DNA from: Paguma larvata
Lineage: Eukaryota > Chordata > Mammalia > Carnivora > Viverridae
Direction of reading: 5' to 3'
Assembly: GCA_030068075.1 (NCBI GenBank)
Contig: JAINVK010001250.1
Span: forward strand, 62,001 to 126,000
DNA: 64,000 nt
The notes below the pieces were generated by a model. That model did no database searches. It was not told where the DNA came from and saw only the letters and a program-made list of their open reading frames with translations. The translations under genes and the position numbers were made by a program. Below are positions 1 through 13,800 of this stretch, one piece after another (position 1 is the first letter of the stretch; each line of letters opens with the position of its first letter).

Positions 1-46
1 AAATCAAGAGTCGGTTGCTCAATTGACTGAACCACCCAGGCGCCCC
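1..46 (-). mobile_element. CAN-SINE, head end (cut by window edge)
   Basis: Reverse complement of the SINE head, ending CACCCAGGCGCCCC. The rest lies left of the window. Confidence 0.85.
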
Positions 47-539
47 TCAACCTTTCTGTACGTTGTAATTTGCAAATAGAAAGTTGAGGGGGAATAAATT
101 TGGGTGGTTCACTGTGTCCTTTTTGTAGGGCTTCCTTTAAACAACTTTCTGTTGGTCAGTTATTCCTTATCACCTCTCCTTGGTGGTTGTCGTTTCTAAG
201 CATCAGAATGCCTCGGCAGTAATTTCTCTATCCATGGTTTCTTTTTTGACTGCACCAGGGGCCTTTCCTGAACTCCTACCTGTGGCTCCTAGTAGGATGC
301 CGTATTACCCACGGGTGGACTGCAACACTAACCAGTTTAAGACTGGCTTCTCACGTCTTCATCAAGGCTGCACTCATTTTTCCCCTTGTGATAAGCTGCT
401 AATTAGAGTTCTTTTGCCTGAGGTTCCCTCCAGGATTCTGACCCCTGCTCCCTGCTCCCAGGATAATTTTAATAGTAGATTGGGATTTTTCCTCACATAG
501 GGTTTTTTTTTTATCACTCCTACCTTTTTTTTTGCAGGG

Positions 540-1004
540 GGGGTAAAGAGATGGCTTTATTGAGATATAGTTTCTATACCATAAAATTCACCCACTTAGA
601 GTGCACAGTTCAGTGGTTGTTAGTATGTTCACAGAGTTGTACATCCATCCTCACAGACATTTCGGAATATTTCACCACCCCGAGAAGAACCCTTGTGCCC
701 ATTGGCACTCCCTCTCCCAAGCCATTGGCAACCACAGATCTGCCTTCTGCCTCTGTGGATCTGCGTATTCTGGACATTACGTATAAATTGAATCATACAA
801 TATGTGACTTTTTGTGAGCAGCTGCTCATGGTTAGTATGATGTTTTTGAGATTCATCCATGTCACAAGGATGTACATATATCACTATTTCATTCCTCTGT
901 CGTTGCCACGTGATATTCCGTTCCATGAATATTGTATTTCATTCGTCCGTTCATCAGTTGGCAACATGTGGGTTGCTTGCCCTTTTTTAGCTATAGATGG
1001 TTTT
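540..1004 (-). mobile_element. Old L1 (L1M-type) 3' portion
   Basis: Antisense L1M-like text: GGCTTTATTGAGATATAG, the AAAATTCACCCAC stretch, then CATTCGTCCGTTCATCAG. It is degenerate and has no open ORF2. Confidence 0.75.
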
Positions 1005-1220
1005 TTAAATTATTATTATTTTTTAAGTTTACTTATTTGTTTTGAGAGAGACAGAAACAGCACGAGTGGGGGAGGGGCAGAGAGCGAGAGAGAATCCCAA
1101 CCAGGTTCTGCGCTGTGAGCACAGAGCCCAACGCGGTGCTCGAACTCACAAACTGAGAGATCATGACCTGAGCGGAAACCAAGAGTTGGATGCTTACCCG
1201 CCTAAGCCATCAGGCACCCC
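1005..1220 (-). mobile_element. CAN-SINE inserted between L1 pieces
   Basis: T-rich tail, GAGAGAG/GGGGAGGGGCAGAG body, then box B and A regions, ending in a degraded head CAGGCACCCC. The older form keeps the CCAAGAGTTGGATGC segment. Confidence 0.9.
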
Positions 1221-1860
1221 TAAAATTATAATTTATAATAGACCTCATTTTTTAGAACAGTTAGGCTTACAGAAAATGTGAGCATACAGTCCAGAATATT
1301 TCATATAACACCTCCCTCTTCTACTCTATATACAGTTTTCTCTCTTACTGACAAATTAGTCTGGTACACTTGTTACACTTGATGAGCCAGTACTGATGTG
1401 TTAGTATTAATTAAACTCCATACTGTGGTCCAACTTCTTTAGCTTTTACCTGCTGTCACTTTCCTGCTCCAGAATCCTCTCCAGGACACCACATGATATC
1501 TAGTTGTCACGTCTCCTTAGGCTTGTCTGAGACGTTTTCTCTAACTTGTTCTCGGTGACCTGGACAGTTTTGAGGAGTACTTAACTTGCCCCTGGGATGG
1601 CCCTCTACTGGAATTTACCCAGTAGTCTTCTCTTGGTTAGACCAGGCTTATAGGTTTGTGATAGTTATAGTTTTCATCACATCGTATCAAGGGTAAAACT
1701 TTCTTCATGATTTGTTGGTGTTGACCGTGATCGCCTGGCTCAGGTCGTAGGTCAGGTTTCTCCACTAGAAGTCAGCCTCCACCAATTTCACACTGTGCCC
1801 TTCAAAAAGAAGTTGCTGTGTTCAGCCCAGATTTAGGCAGGGGAACTACGCTCCCCCACC
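1221..1860 (-). mobile_element. Old L1 (L1M) 3' UTR region
   Basis: Antisense L1M 3' text: GGTACACTTGTTACACTTGATG, TCTCCTTAGGCTTG, GACAGTTTTGAGGAGTAC and CAGGTTTCTCCACT. It may be part of the same or an adjacent L1 as 540-1004. Confidence 0.7.
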
Positions 1861-2061
1861 CTTTTGTTTTTCAGTTAACGTATTACCTTCTGTGATTTTT
1901 CTGAGGGTTTGTTTGTGTTCTTTTTTTTTTTTTTTTACCACTGCTAACTTTAGGAATAACATAACAAGCCAAAGGTAAGATGAAACCACATTGTCCCTAA
2001 CGGGTTCACGAAGGCAGTTGTAGGATGATGCTGGCCTCATCACTCAGTTATCGTGAGAACC

Positions 2062-2338
2062 TGGGCGCCTGGGTGGCTCAGTCAGTCAAGTGTCTGACTC
2101 TTGGTTTTGGCTCAGGTCATCATCTCACAGTTCACGGGTTCAAGCCCCACATCAGGCTCCATGCTGACAGTGCAGAGCCTGCTTGAGATTCTCTGTCTCC
2201 CTCTCTCTCTGCCCCTCCCCTGCACGTGCCCGCCCCACCCCAACCCACCATCTCTCTCAAAATAAATAAATAAGCATTAAAAAAAGAAAAATTATATTTA
2301 TATTAAGAATACAAATAAGTAAAAATATAAAAATAAAT
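2062..2338 (+). mobile_element. CAN-SINE
   Basis: Full head (GGGCGCCTGGGTGGCTCAG) of the longer subtype with CTCTTGGTTTTGG, ending in an A-rich tail. Flanking copies TCGTGAGAACC and TCATGAGAACC are a diverged target-site duplication (TSD). Confidence 0.93.
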
Positions 2339-2585
2339 AATCATGAGAACCAGCTGCACTCAGTTCCTCTGTTCCTGGCAACTGTTATGTGCCCATCAGA
2401 AATTTTAAGACCCATTGTATAAGATTAGAAAATTAGGTTTTCCTTTCTCTTGTAATCACCCTGTACATATACTGTTGGAAAAACTGGAAAGCAGCAGAAG
2501 GAAAACCAGAAAGCCACTAGGGGGGAGAAGTAGAAGCACAACAAGCATCTAGTAGGATAGTCAGACATAAACGCGGCTACATGTT

Positions 2586-2798
2586 GGGCATCTAGGTGGC
2601 TCAGTCGGTTAAGCGTCTGACTTCAGCTCAGGTAATGATCTCATAGTTCGTGAGTTCGAGCCCCACATCAGGCTCTGTGCTGACAGTGCAGAGCCTGGAG
2701 CCCACTTCGAGTTCTGTGTCTTCCACTCTCTGTCCCTCCTCACACTCTGCCTCTCTCTCTCTCTTAAAAAAAAAAAAACAAACATTCAAAAAGAAAGT
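2586..2798 (+). mobile_element. CAN-SINE
   Basis: Complete element with a mutated head (GGCATCTAGGTGGC). Flanks CGGCTACATGTT and TGGCTACATGTT form the TSD. Its tail ends about 90 bases before DZIP1 exon A. Confidence 0.93.
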
Positions 2799-2887
2799 GG
2801 CTACATGTTCCCTGATTTTATTTGTGTTCGGTCTTATAAAAGTATACACATCTGTACCAGTGAGTTTGTGCTTATTTTCTTTTATAG

Positions 2888-3025
2888 CAATTGTCAGAAA
2901 TCCAGAAGTCCAACATGCAGATCAAATCCAATATTGGCACGTTGAAAGACGCACACGAGTTTAAAGAGGAACGTCCCCAGTATCCCCAGGATTTCCAGAA
3001 TGTAATGCAACTTCTTGACAGTCAG
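2888..3025 (+). CDS. DZIP1: DZIP1 exon A (first in window)
   Basis: This exon has 46 codons, phase 0 to 0, with acceptor TTTATAG and donor GTATGT. It begins QLSEIQKSN and ends MQLLDSQ, part of the central coiled-coil region. It lies about 90 bases after the A-rich tail of a SINE. The preceding exon is not in the window. Confidence 0.95.
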
Positions 3026-6000
3026 GTATGTGCCAGTGGCCAGTAACTGCAGCCGGGGCCTGAGTTTTCTCCCTGAACCAGATTACAGCAAGCATTTCCT
3101 ACAGAAAAGGGGTTTGTCCCTTTCTGTGACGACGAAGCTGGTTCTTTTCTTCTTGTCTCCTAATACACGTATAATTAATCATAGCTGTTCATTAGATGCT
3201 TGTTGATTGACTCATAGACGCGGATATAGACTGGTTGGCAAAATTGTTTGATTTTCTGCTAACATAGTATCACCCTGCATTGTGTGGGGTTACCTCAGAG
3301 CTTATTTTTCCTATTTCAGAGGGAGGTCCCGTGGTCAAAAGGCCTGGAAAGGCTTACCGAAGCACTAACTTTATTTTTAGAGCTGACATATATGACTGCA
3401 TTGCCGTCCTGATGCTCTTCTTCGTTCCTCAAACCTAATTTCAGTCCTGTGGAAAGTGGGCCTCCATAACCAGCACAGTTGTCGTTTGGCAGTTTTTGCC
3501 CTCCTGCTTTAGGGGAACATTGTTGTTTTTTTACTAGGAAACAAATAGAGATTAAAGTTTATGACTTTAGGATTTTGTTTTAAAAATATTTCCAAATGAC
3601 ATATTAGATAAACAGTTAGTATCCAAAATCTATAAAGAACTTGCCAAATTCAACACCCAAAAGACAAATTATCCAGTGAAGAAATGGGCAGAAGATATGA
3701 ATAGACACTTCTCCAAAGAAGACATCCAGATGGCCAACGGACACATGAAAAAATGCTCGACATTCCTCACCATCGGGAAATACAAATCAAAACCACAATG
3801 AGAGACCACCTCACACCTGTCAGAGTGGCTAAAATGAACAACTCAGGAAATAACAGATGCTGGTGAGGATGTGGAGAAATGGGAACCCTCTTGCACTGTT
3901 GGCAGGAATGCAAATTGATGCAGCCGCTCTGGAAAACAGTGTGGAGGTTCCTCAAAAAAATTAAAAATAGAACTACCCTATGGCCCAGAAATAGCACTAC
4001 TAGGAATTTACCCAAGGGATACAGGAGTACTGATGCATAGGGGCACATGTACCCCAATGTTTATAGCAGCACTTTCAACAATAGCCAAATCATGGAAGAG
4101 CCCAAATGTCCATCAACTGATGAGTGGATAAAGAAGACGTGGTTTATATATACAATGGAATTCTACTTGACAATGAGAAAGAGTGAAATCCTGCCATTTG
4201 CAGCAATGTGGATGGAACTGGAGGGTGTTATGCTGAGTGAAATAATTTAGCCAGCGAAAGACAGATATCATGTTTTCACTCATGTGTGGAACTTGAGAAA
4301 CTTAACAGAAGCCCATGGGGAAAGGGAGGGGGAAAATAGTTACACGCAGAGAGGGAGGGAGGCGAACCATAAGAGACCCTTAAATATAGAGAACAAACTG
4401 AGGGTTAATGGGAGGGATGGGTAGAGGGAAAATGGGTGATGGGCACTGAGGAGGGTACTTGTGGGGATGAGCCCTGGGTGTTGTATGTAAGCAATGAATC
4501 ACGAGAATCTACCCTCCAAACCACGAGCACACTGTATACACTGTATGTTAGCTAACCTGACAATAAATTATGTTAAAAAAATATACATATATATATTATT
4601 TTAAGAAGTAAGTGCATTTGTGGAATACAGACCACTGCCGCTGTTCCTTACGTTGCTGCTCAGGTCTTGCTCCCTCCCCGGCCACCTGCCTTCCACCTCG
4701 CAGCCGGGGCGGCCGCATCTCCATCCTGTCTCATCCCCCCACGGCTCCCCATTCTTCACCGAGCCGAGTCTAGAATCCTTACCAGCAGCCAGAGTCCCTA
4801 AGCATCTGGACCCTGTGTCATCCCGCACCGTTCTCGGCTTTACCTCAACACTCCCCGCTGCACCAGACAGCTCATGGTTCCCAGAACACAGCATTCTGTG
4901 GTTCTGCTTTTGCCCTTGTGGCTTTCCTTGTCACACACCTGTCAGTTTTGAGGACCTGCGGCTTAATTCTTCAGATGGGGCAGCACCGCTTCTAGAGAGT
5001 TCTCCTGGACCTCCGGGCTATTGCATTTCAGTAGTTCCCTCAAATAGGACCTGCTCACACACACCTTATGGGGGAACTCTCTATTGTTGGGTCCGCTTTC
5101 CTCCTGTGCAGGGCGGAGTGTGTCCCTTGGTCCTTGCCTAACTGGCCACGACAGCCCAGCGAGGCCCCTGGCACATGGTGGGGGACCACAAATTATGTCT
5201 TGTATTGACCTGTTGACAGTCGTTCCCTGCAAACTAGTCTTAGGAATGGAAGGACCAGTTATAAATCCCAAGGTCCCACCTAAATTTCTTCTGTTTCCTT
5301 CCTGTGAGCTGTTGTCAGTTCAGAACCCGAGGCCTCAGAAACCTTGGTGTTTCTTGGATCACCTGGGTGGCTCAATTGGTTGAGCACCTGGCTTTGGCTC
5401 AGGTCATGATCTCACAGTTCATGGGTTCGAGCCCCACATCAGGCTTGGTGCTGATAGCATGGAGTCTGCTACGGATTCTCTGTCTCCTTCCCACTTCTCT
5501 GCCCCTTCCCAGGCTCACACTCTCTTCTCTTTCAAAGATAAATAAATAAACATTAACAAAGAAAGAAAGAAAAAGAAACCTTGGTGTTTCTTTCAAGCTC
5601 CTTCGACTACCAAATTTTTTGGGTAAATTTTTTTTGGAAACAAAATTTTTTTTGAAAACAAAATTTTATTGGGGTGCCTGGATGGCTCAGTCGGTTAAGT
5701 GTCCGACCTTGGCTCAGGTCATGGTCTCCTGGTTCATGTGTTTGAGCCCCGCGTTGGGCTCTGTGCTGACAGCTCAGAGCCTAGAGCCTGTTTCGGTTCT
5801 GTGTCTTCGGATTCTGTGTCTCCCTCTCTCTTTGCCTTTCCCCTGCTCGTGCTGTCTTTCTCTTTCTCAAAAATAAATATTAAAAAAATTAATTAAAAAA
5901 AAATTTATTGGAACATAGCCATGCCTGCCCATTTACATATTACCTATGGATATTCTCCTACTGCTAGTAGTTGTGACTGAGTCCTGTGGCCCCAGAGCCT

Positions 6001-7854
6001 AAAATAGTCCCTTACTATTAGTCCCTTAAGGAGAAATATTTGCTGACCCCTGCCTTAGATTTTAAGATTAAAATCAAGTGCAAATGTATTTAAACCCTTT
6101 TGAGTATCTGTAGTCTAAAAAATGCTTGCTAAAATTTTACCAAGTAGGTAGTTGGGTTCCATAGGTACCCGCTACAAAGAAAGCTTCCGTTTTGAGTGGA
6201 TTTTATTGCACATAAATTGCTCTTTTGCTGAATTGCAGGAAAGCAAGTGGACCGCCCGGGTTCAAGCTCTTCACCAAGAACACAAGAAAGAGAAGGGCCG
6301 GGTAAGCCTAAAAAGCCAGTAGTCTGTCGGTGGGTCATTTTTTTAAAGAATACATGTTTTTTCTCTACAACAAAGGTAACGTTTGTCCACTTAATAAATT
6401 TCATGGAGAAATGTGTGACAAAAATGAAAATTACTTATAATTTCCATACCAACGAAAACCACTGCTAACTACTTGGCTATAATTTCTTTCAGTCTATTTT
6501 TTCAGCCGTGAATATAGCATTTCTGTAAGTCTTGAAACCCATACACGTAGTCTTAGAAATTTTGACTCATGTTTTAGCACCGTGCGTGCTTCCCACTTTA
6601 TAGATCATATGCTCCTGGCTTTGGGGGATGTTTTGTTGTTTTTTTTAACGTGTTTTGTTTTGTTTTGTTAATGTTTACTTTTGAGAGAGAAAAAGAGACA
6701 AGAGCATGAGCAGGGGAGGGGCAAAGAGAGAGGGAGACTCAGAGTCTAAAACAGGCTCCTGGCTCCGCACTGTCAGCACAGAGCCTGACATAAGGCTCGA
6801 ACTCATGAACCATGAGATCATGACCGGAGCCGAAGTTGGACACTTAACCAACGGAGCCGCCCAGACACCCCAACATTCTCATGTTTTTAAAAATATTCTT
6901 CAAAATCACGATGTTTTTAATGGCTGTATCATGATCTTGCGGATGTATCCTAAGTTGTTATGAATCATTCCTTTATTGCTGAACACATTGTTTCTGATTT
7001 TTCCACATTGCAGGTCAGCAGCTAAATAATCTATAATTTTAGGAAAGATACTTTTACTGTGAGCAATCCTTTCATTTTAATTAAAACAATTCGATTATAA
7101 TACTGCCTTTCAGCTGAGCACATCCCAAATTTAAGCACCATTGCAGTGGTGCAGAAAATCTAAATCACTTTTATTTGAGATAGAAAAACTTGGATATATA
7201 TTTTTTCACTTCCTGTGCACTTTGTAGCCCTGTGCCCGCTGCGTCTCAGTCGCTTCGGCTGCTGTGACAACATACAGTAGGCTGGGTGGCTCGCAAACAA
7301 CAGGTATTTGTTTCCCATAGTTCTGGGGCTCTAGGGACTGAACAGAGAGTTTGTTAAGGTAAGGTTGTGGCTGTGTGGGTGTAAAGCCCATGTGGATTTC
7401 TCCAGCCCGAACCACCCTCTGAGCTCCGGACGAGATAGCCAGCTGTGCACTTGATACCTCCTGGGGCTTCCCCGGTGTCGCATGTTTCAGAAGGGGGGCG
7501 TGGGTTCGTCCCCAGATGAGATTTTCTGTTGTTCAGTGGCATCCTGGTCTGAGCAGTCAGGAGCACGCCTTGAGCCCCGTGTCTCCCTCAGCGTCCAGCC
7601 CGGGGTATCGGCAGCGCCTGCCTCGCGTCACACGTCCGCGTTCTTCTGCGCACTCCCATTGCTCCGACCCTCCACCGAGCCCAAAGGACCCTGTGGGGGC
7701 GCCTGGGTGGCTCAGTCGGTTGAGCGCCTGACTTCGGCTCAGGTCATGATCTCACGGTTCATGAGTTCGAGCCCCACATCGGGCTCTGTGCTGACAGCTC
7801 AGAGCTGGAGCCTGCTTCGGATTCTGTGTCTCCCTCTCTTTCTGCCCCTCCCCA

Positions 7855-7893
<39 letters not shown>

Positions 7894-10800
7894 AACAAAT
7901 AAAAACATTTAAAAAAAGAAAAAAAAGAAAAGAACCCTGTGACTGGCCTCCCAGTTCCAACCTTCCCCTTTTCCAGTTTGCTCTCCAAAGAGCAGACACA
8001 ACCGTGCGGCTGCTGGTCACTACCTGCCACCTCATCCCGGGTCCTCTCTCCGAACCTGCTCTTGCTGACCACAAGAGCCTTCTGGTAACTTATAGAACAT
8101 GCCGGCCTTTTTCTCTTTTCACACAAGGGTTTTGCTGCTGGGATATCCTTCCACCTGCTCTTCAGGACCGTTAGTTCCACAGCTCACTACCCGGCTGTGG
8201 ACTTCTTCAAGGCCAGCGGGAGAGAGGCTCGCCTGACTAAGGCCACGCAGGATAATCTCCCTTTGCAGTAACTCAGAGTCCGCAGATTAAAATTAAAAAT
8301 TTTCTTTTAATGTTTACTTATTTTTGAGAGAGACAGAGAGAGACAGAGAGCGAGCTGGGGAGGAGCAGAGAGAGAGGGGGACACAGAATCCGAAACAGGT
8401 TCCAGGCTCTGAGCCCAAGGTGGGGCTCGAACTAACGAACTAACGAGCTGTGAGATCATGACCTGAGCCGAAGTCGAAGTCGGACTTAACCGACTGGAGC
8501 CACCCGGGCACCCCAGGTTAGGGGCTTTACAGGTATCTGTCAAGTCCCTTCTTGTTTGCTGTCTTGTGTTGGTTAGAAGCACATCTTAGACCCCAACCAG
8601 CCCATGTCTTAAAGTCTGCTCTCGCTGCTATAACAAAATGCCGTAGACTGGGTGGCTTTAAGTGAGGGATGTTTATTTCTCATGGTTCTGGAGGCTGGGA
8701 AGTTGCAGGGTCAGGGTGCTGGGCACTTCCGTTCCTGGTAAGAGCCCTGTTGCAGATGGCTGTGTGCTCACGGGCAGCGAGAGAATGAGAGAAAGCTCTC
8801 TGGTTTCTCATAAGAGCACTAATCCCGTCATGAGGACCCTACCCTAATTCGTCCAAACCTAATCACCTCCCAGAGGCCCCACCTCCTAATACCATCACAT
8901 GGGGGATTAGGGCTTTGACAAATGAATTTGGTGGAGGGATGCACAAACATTCAGTTCATAACTCCCCGAGAGAAAGGGCGTATAGTCTGGGGGTGCAAAC
9001 TTGAGGGCCATTCAGAATTCCGCCTGCCACAGTCCCCCTCTGGCCTTGGCTTACAAGTCATCTGACATCATCTAAGCAGGTAGCTCCCTCCCTTACGGTT
9101 CCCGTCAGTCACAAGTGTAACTCTGATGGCTGTTTCACAAAGTTAGACTATTTATTCCCTTGTTTGCTGTCTCTCTGATCCGATCACTAGCCCTGCCAGG
9201 GAGGGACTCTGTCTATCTGGTTCTCTGTGGTATTCCCAACCTTGACTAACCTGAAGTGTGATTGGCATTCATTAAATATTTGCCGAATGAACGTGGAAGA
9301 TAGCTAGTTGGCCAACCAGGGGGGTCATTCCACCTTGTTATGGATGGAGGACTGCTGATTGGAGGGGTCAGAAGAGCAGGATCGAAAGAGTCATCTGTTG
9401 GTATGAGCACAGTCTTTGAACCTGGGGCCCCTTAAACTCAAGGCCATGCTAGTCTGCCTCATTGTCCTGCTCACCTGTCATGCTTCAGACACCGAGCCAG
9501 CTCGGAGAAGAGGCAGTGACAACTTAGAGCGGTTGCTTTTCTGGGAGAATGTTCTAGCTTCCCTTCAAGATGCTCTACAGGAGTAGTTCCTAACCAGGAT
9601 GCACTTCAGCATGCCCAGAGGCTCTTTCCCAAAATACACATGCCCAGCTCCACTCACCGAGATTGGCATTCAGTCTGGGACGGTTTCTCTTTTGGATCCA
9701 TGGTTTCGAACCACTGTTCTTATAATTGGAGGTTCTACTCTGGTCCTTCAGGGCATCTTATAGCATTGGTACCTAGGGACAGAATTCTTACCAATGAGGA
9801 TGGTGTTCAGTGCTTGCTCGTTTAAAGCCTCCTGTGCCCCAGACCATTGTAGGAGTTCCAGTGGCCTTCTGGGAAAGAGTTCAGGTTGCAGATTTGTACA
9901 CTTGGCCACCGCGAGCCGTGATGGTGGTTTGGCAGAGCGAGGAGAGACCTTCCCTGGCTCCGAGCGAGCTGCCCTGCCCCACGTCCTGGGGGTGTGGAGT
10001 GTCTGTGCCGCCACTAGGCTGCGCTGCTCCATTGTCTGTTGGTTTTGCTTGTTCAGAAGCTGCTTTCCTCCTTCCTTAATTTCTCTTAAACCCTAACAGA
10101 GGGGAGAATTCAATCAGGTTTAGTAATCTCTGCCTGAGACCTAACTATTAATTATTCCACATGATTGCTGCCTACTGTTCCTACAATGCACATATTGTAT
10201 TTCTCTGTTTAAGGGAAGTCGTGATTGCCAACTTTTTATTGCTTTACTTAGGTTCTTGGCAGCCTTTTTTTTTTAAATAACATTGGTAGGAGTTCAAAGG
10301 GAGTCAACAGATAAACGATGGCATGCGCTTTTGACCTGACAGAAGACAGTAGAGCTCGGGAGGTTGTACGGTGGTCATGTAACGAAAGGAAAAGAGGAGA
10401 GAGTACTGCATTCCGGGAGGGAAAAGAGCATAGTCCTGGGGATGGTAGGAGGTTACAAGAAATGGGCGCAAGGGCCCCGACTTTCTGAGATAATTTCTGG
10501 CTATCCCTTGCTTGGACTGTTCTCTCAGCAGGCTCTTTTCTGGGCTTTTCTGGTCCATTCTCAATCCTGATATCAAAATGTTGCCAGCCCTTCGCTTGTC
10601 CGATGTCCCCGTCTTCTGGGGGTCTGGACGGACTCCACATACTTTTGACTGGAAACCTTCACCGGGACCCCTGGACATTTTCACTGGCTTCTCCACCTAT
10701 TTTCCAGCTCAGCGTTTCCCACACGGCTTTCGGGCAGTCTCCTCGCGGTCTGTAAAAATGTGGGGAAGGTTCTTGACAGTGTTCTCCTGGGGGAGGTTCT

Positions 10801-13800
10801 TGGCAACTAGCAGGACATGGAACGTTCTTCAGGAAACCTTGTCAACTTGGTTCAACCCAGTGCTTGTCTCGCTGCCTCTGGGCACAGAGCATTTCGGTGG
10901 GAGACCCTAAAGCGTATTGGGAGAGAGCATTAACTTGTTGTGGCGGTTGTTGTTTTAAATGTAAATAGATTTTTTTTTTTTTGAGCAGTTTTAAGTTCAC
11001 AGCAACATGGAGCAGAAAGTGCAGACCGTTCCCAAATACCCCTGCCCCCTCCATACGCACAGCCTCCCCCATTATCTACGTCCCGCACCACGGTGGTGCG
11101 TTCGTTGAGATTGCTGGGCCTACATGACCACCTCGTTGTCACCGGAAGTCCATAGTTCACGTTAGAGTCCACCCCTGGTATTGCACTTTCTCTCTCTATA
11201 GGTTTTGACAAGTGTGAAGTGACATGTAGCCACCATTATGGCATCACACAGAATGGTTTCATGGCCCTAAAAAATCCTCTGTGCTCTGCCTCGTCATCCC
11301 ACCCTCAACCCCTGATTTTTTTTTTTTTTACTGTCTTCATAGCTTTGCCATTTCTAGAATGTCCAACAGTTGGAGTCATACAGGATGTAGCCTTTTCAGA
11401 TTGGCTTCTTCCACTCACCAACATGCATGTAAGATCCCCCCAAGTGTTTTCATGGCTTGGTAGCTCATTATTTTTTAGCACTGTATAATATTCCGTTGTC
11501 TGGTCGGACCTCGGGGGACCTTCACCTACTGAAGGACATCTTGACTGCTTCCACGTTTTGGCAATCATGCGTAAAGCAGCTGTAAACAGATGTGGGTAGG
11601 ATTTTGTGTGCACGTACGTTTTCAGCTCCTTTGGGTAAATGCCAAGGAGCACTACCACTGGACCGTATGGGAAGGATGTGTTGAGTTCTATAAGAACCGC
11701 CGTCTTCCAGAGCGGCTGTACCGTTTTGCATTCCCACCAACGATGAATGAGTTCCTGCTGCTCTACACCCCCGCCAGCACTCGGTGCTCTCAGTGCTCTG
11801 GCTTTCGGCCATTCTAATAGATACGTTGCCATTACTTTTATGTTGTTTATTTTCGAGAGAGAGAGAGACAGAGCATTAGCAGGGGAGGAGCAGACCGAGA
11901 GAGGGACACAGAATCTGAAGCAGGTTCCAGGCTCTGAGCTGTCAGCAGAGAGCCCGATGCGGGTTCGAACCCACGAACCACGAGATCACGACCTAAGCTG
12001 AAGTCGGATGCTTAACTGACTGAGCCACCCTGGTGCCCCAGTTGCTATTAGTTTTTGACTTGGTGATTTATTTCTTAAGGCCTGGGGGCCACTTGGTTGT
12101 TTATGTTCCACGACTTAGTCACTAAATTTGAGACTACTAACTTTGAAGCCATACATGAAAGTTCTGGGCTCTTCCCCTCCAGCTGTCTGAGTTTGGGCCA
12201 TCAACTTTACCTCTCTAGACCCGAGCTTCCCCGTCTATACAGTGGAGTCAAAACACGCATCCGTTAGGATGTGGCGTGGATTCAGCAAGGTGGAGTGCTT
12301 GGTGAGTGTTTGTTTAAAAAGCCTAACAATTTGGGAAGTACTGTGTTAGATGCTCTTTGTCCTTCTCTTGGGCACACTCACTGGCCCCCTTTCATTGGTC
12401 TGCACAGCCTTCTCCATTTCTAGGTTGTAGGCTTGGAATGTCCTTAGCTCCAATGGGCTAAGGTGTTTTTCCCCTCTGTTTAATGATTAGTGAAATTGCT
12501 TTAATAATCTTTCCCTAAATTATTGAAAACAAATTCTTCCTGAATGTTTTTATGCCCAGTATATGATTCCATTTCCTGAAACGAAATCTCTAAAGATGGA
12601 TCTGTTAATGAATCTTTGGATCTTTCTGTTCTCTGTGTGCCTCCCACGCTTCTCCCTCCTTCCGCCTTCCTTAGTGAATATGAATTGAGAACCTGCCAAG
12701 GGCCAGAGGTGGTACTTGGCCACTGGACGTATGAATAATTAAGATGGGCTCTCCACCCCAGGCACATGTGGACACCCGAGGGTTCAGGACCGCATTGGGT
12801 TGCCGCCACTCTGTGGGAGCAGCCCTGACTCTTTCTCAGGGCTCATTCCTGTGGTGTTGCGTGCAGTGTGCTCGGGAGCACCTGGCTGCTCCCGCGGTCA
12901 CTGTTGTGTGTCCTGGGTCACGAGCTCCCTGGGAACAGAGAGGAAGCCCTCATACAGCCAAGGCTTCGGTACACGGTGCCCAAAGATGTGTTCAGTGCCT
13001 TGATGTGCACAGATAACATAAGGCCAGCAAAGAACACAGTGTGAGTACATACAAACCGCAGGAGGAGACATTTCACAGGCCCTTTGCAGACAGCTGCCTT
13101 GATTTTTTTTTTTTTTTTTCCAGCTCTTGTCACATATAGAGAAACTTCGAACCTCCATGATAGACGATCTAAATGCAAGTAATGTTTTCTACAAGAAAAG
13201 AATAGAAGAGCTAGGGCAGAGGCTCCAGGAACAGAATGAACTGATTATCACACAGAGACAACAGGTATTTGGGGCCATGTATTGACACTGGTTTTCCTTA
13301 AGTAGTGTAATTTATCTAAGAATATTATGTTTTATTTTAGAGCATTTGTAAGTTGGATAAGATAAAGGAGGTAGGATATTTTCTTCTTTATGGTTGTTTG
13401 CAAAAGTAAATCCAATAAAATGGTTTTTTCAAGATATTTAAAAGAAACTGTAGAGAGCAGGCAAATTTATTCAATTAGAATTCAGAATAAATTCGAAGGT
13501 AGAGAATTTCTTTTCGTGATTACTTTGAGAAGAAGCCCAATCCAAATGCTACTTTTATAAAACTTTTGTCTTCATGTCTTTAAAGTCCACTTGTCCTCTG
13601 TCTTTGGGGGATTTCTTGAAAATGTTAATTCGTTAAATACAGTATCTGTCTATTACATAGTATGTCCCTGTCCAGTTTCAAACATGAATCATTAGAAAGC
13701 TGTTTTTCTTTGCAGATTAAAGAGTTTACCAGCAAACCACTAAACAACGTCAGTGAACCCAAAGGTGAGTGGGCCAGGATCCCGGTGTTGGGGCAAGGCG

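Noticed and set aside
4620..5141. A 173-codon + strand frame after the L1
   Set aside because: C/T-rich, possibly L2-derived, with overlapping antisense frames and no splice link to DZIP1.
5671..5745. tRNA-like A and B boxes
   Set aside because: They belong to the tRNA-Lys-derived head of CAN-SINEs, repeated throughout the window. No genuine tRNA gene was found.
7482..8174. A 230-codon + strand open frame
   Set aside because: It runs through degraded LTR/unique DNA and a complete CAN-SINE. The peptide contains translated SINE text, including the CT repeat.
11305..11832. A 175-codon minus-strand frame that looks protein-like
   Set aside because: Recognisable as degraded L1 ORF2 C-terminus, not a host gene.
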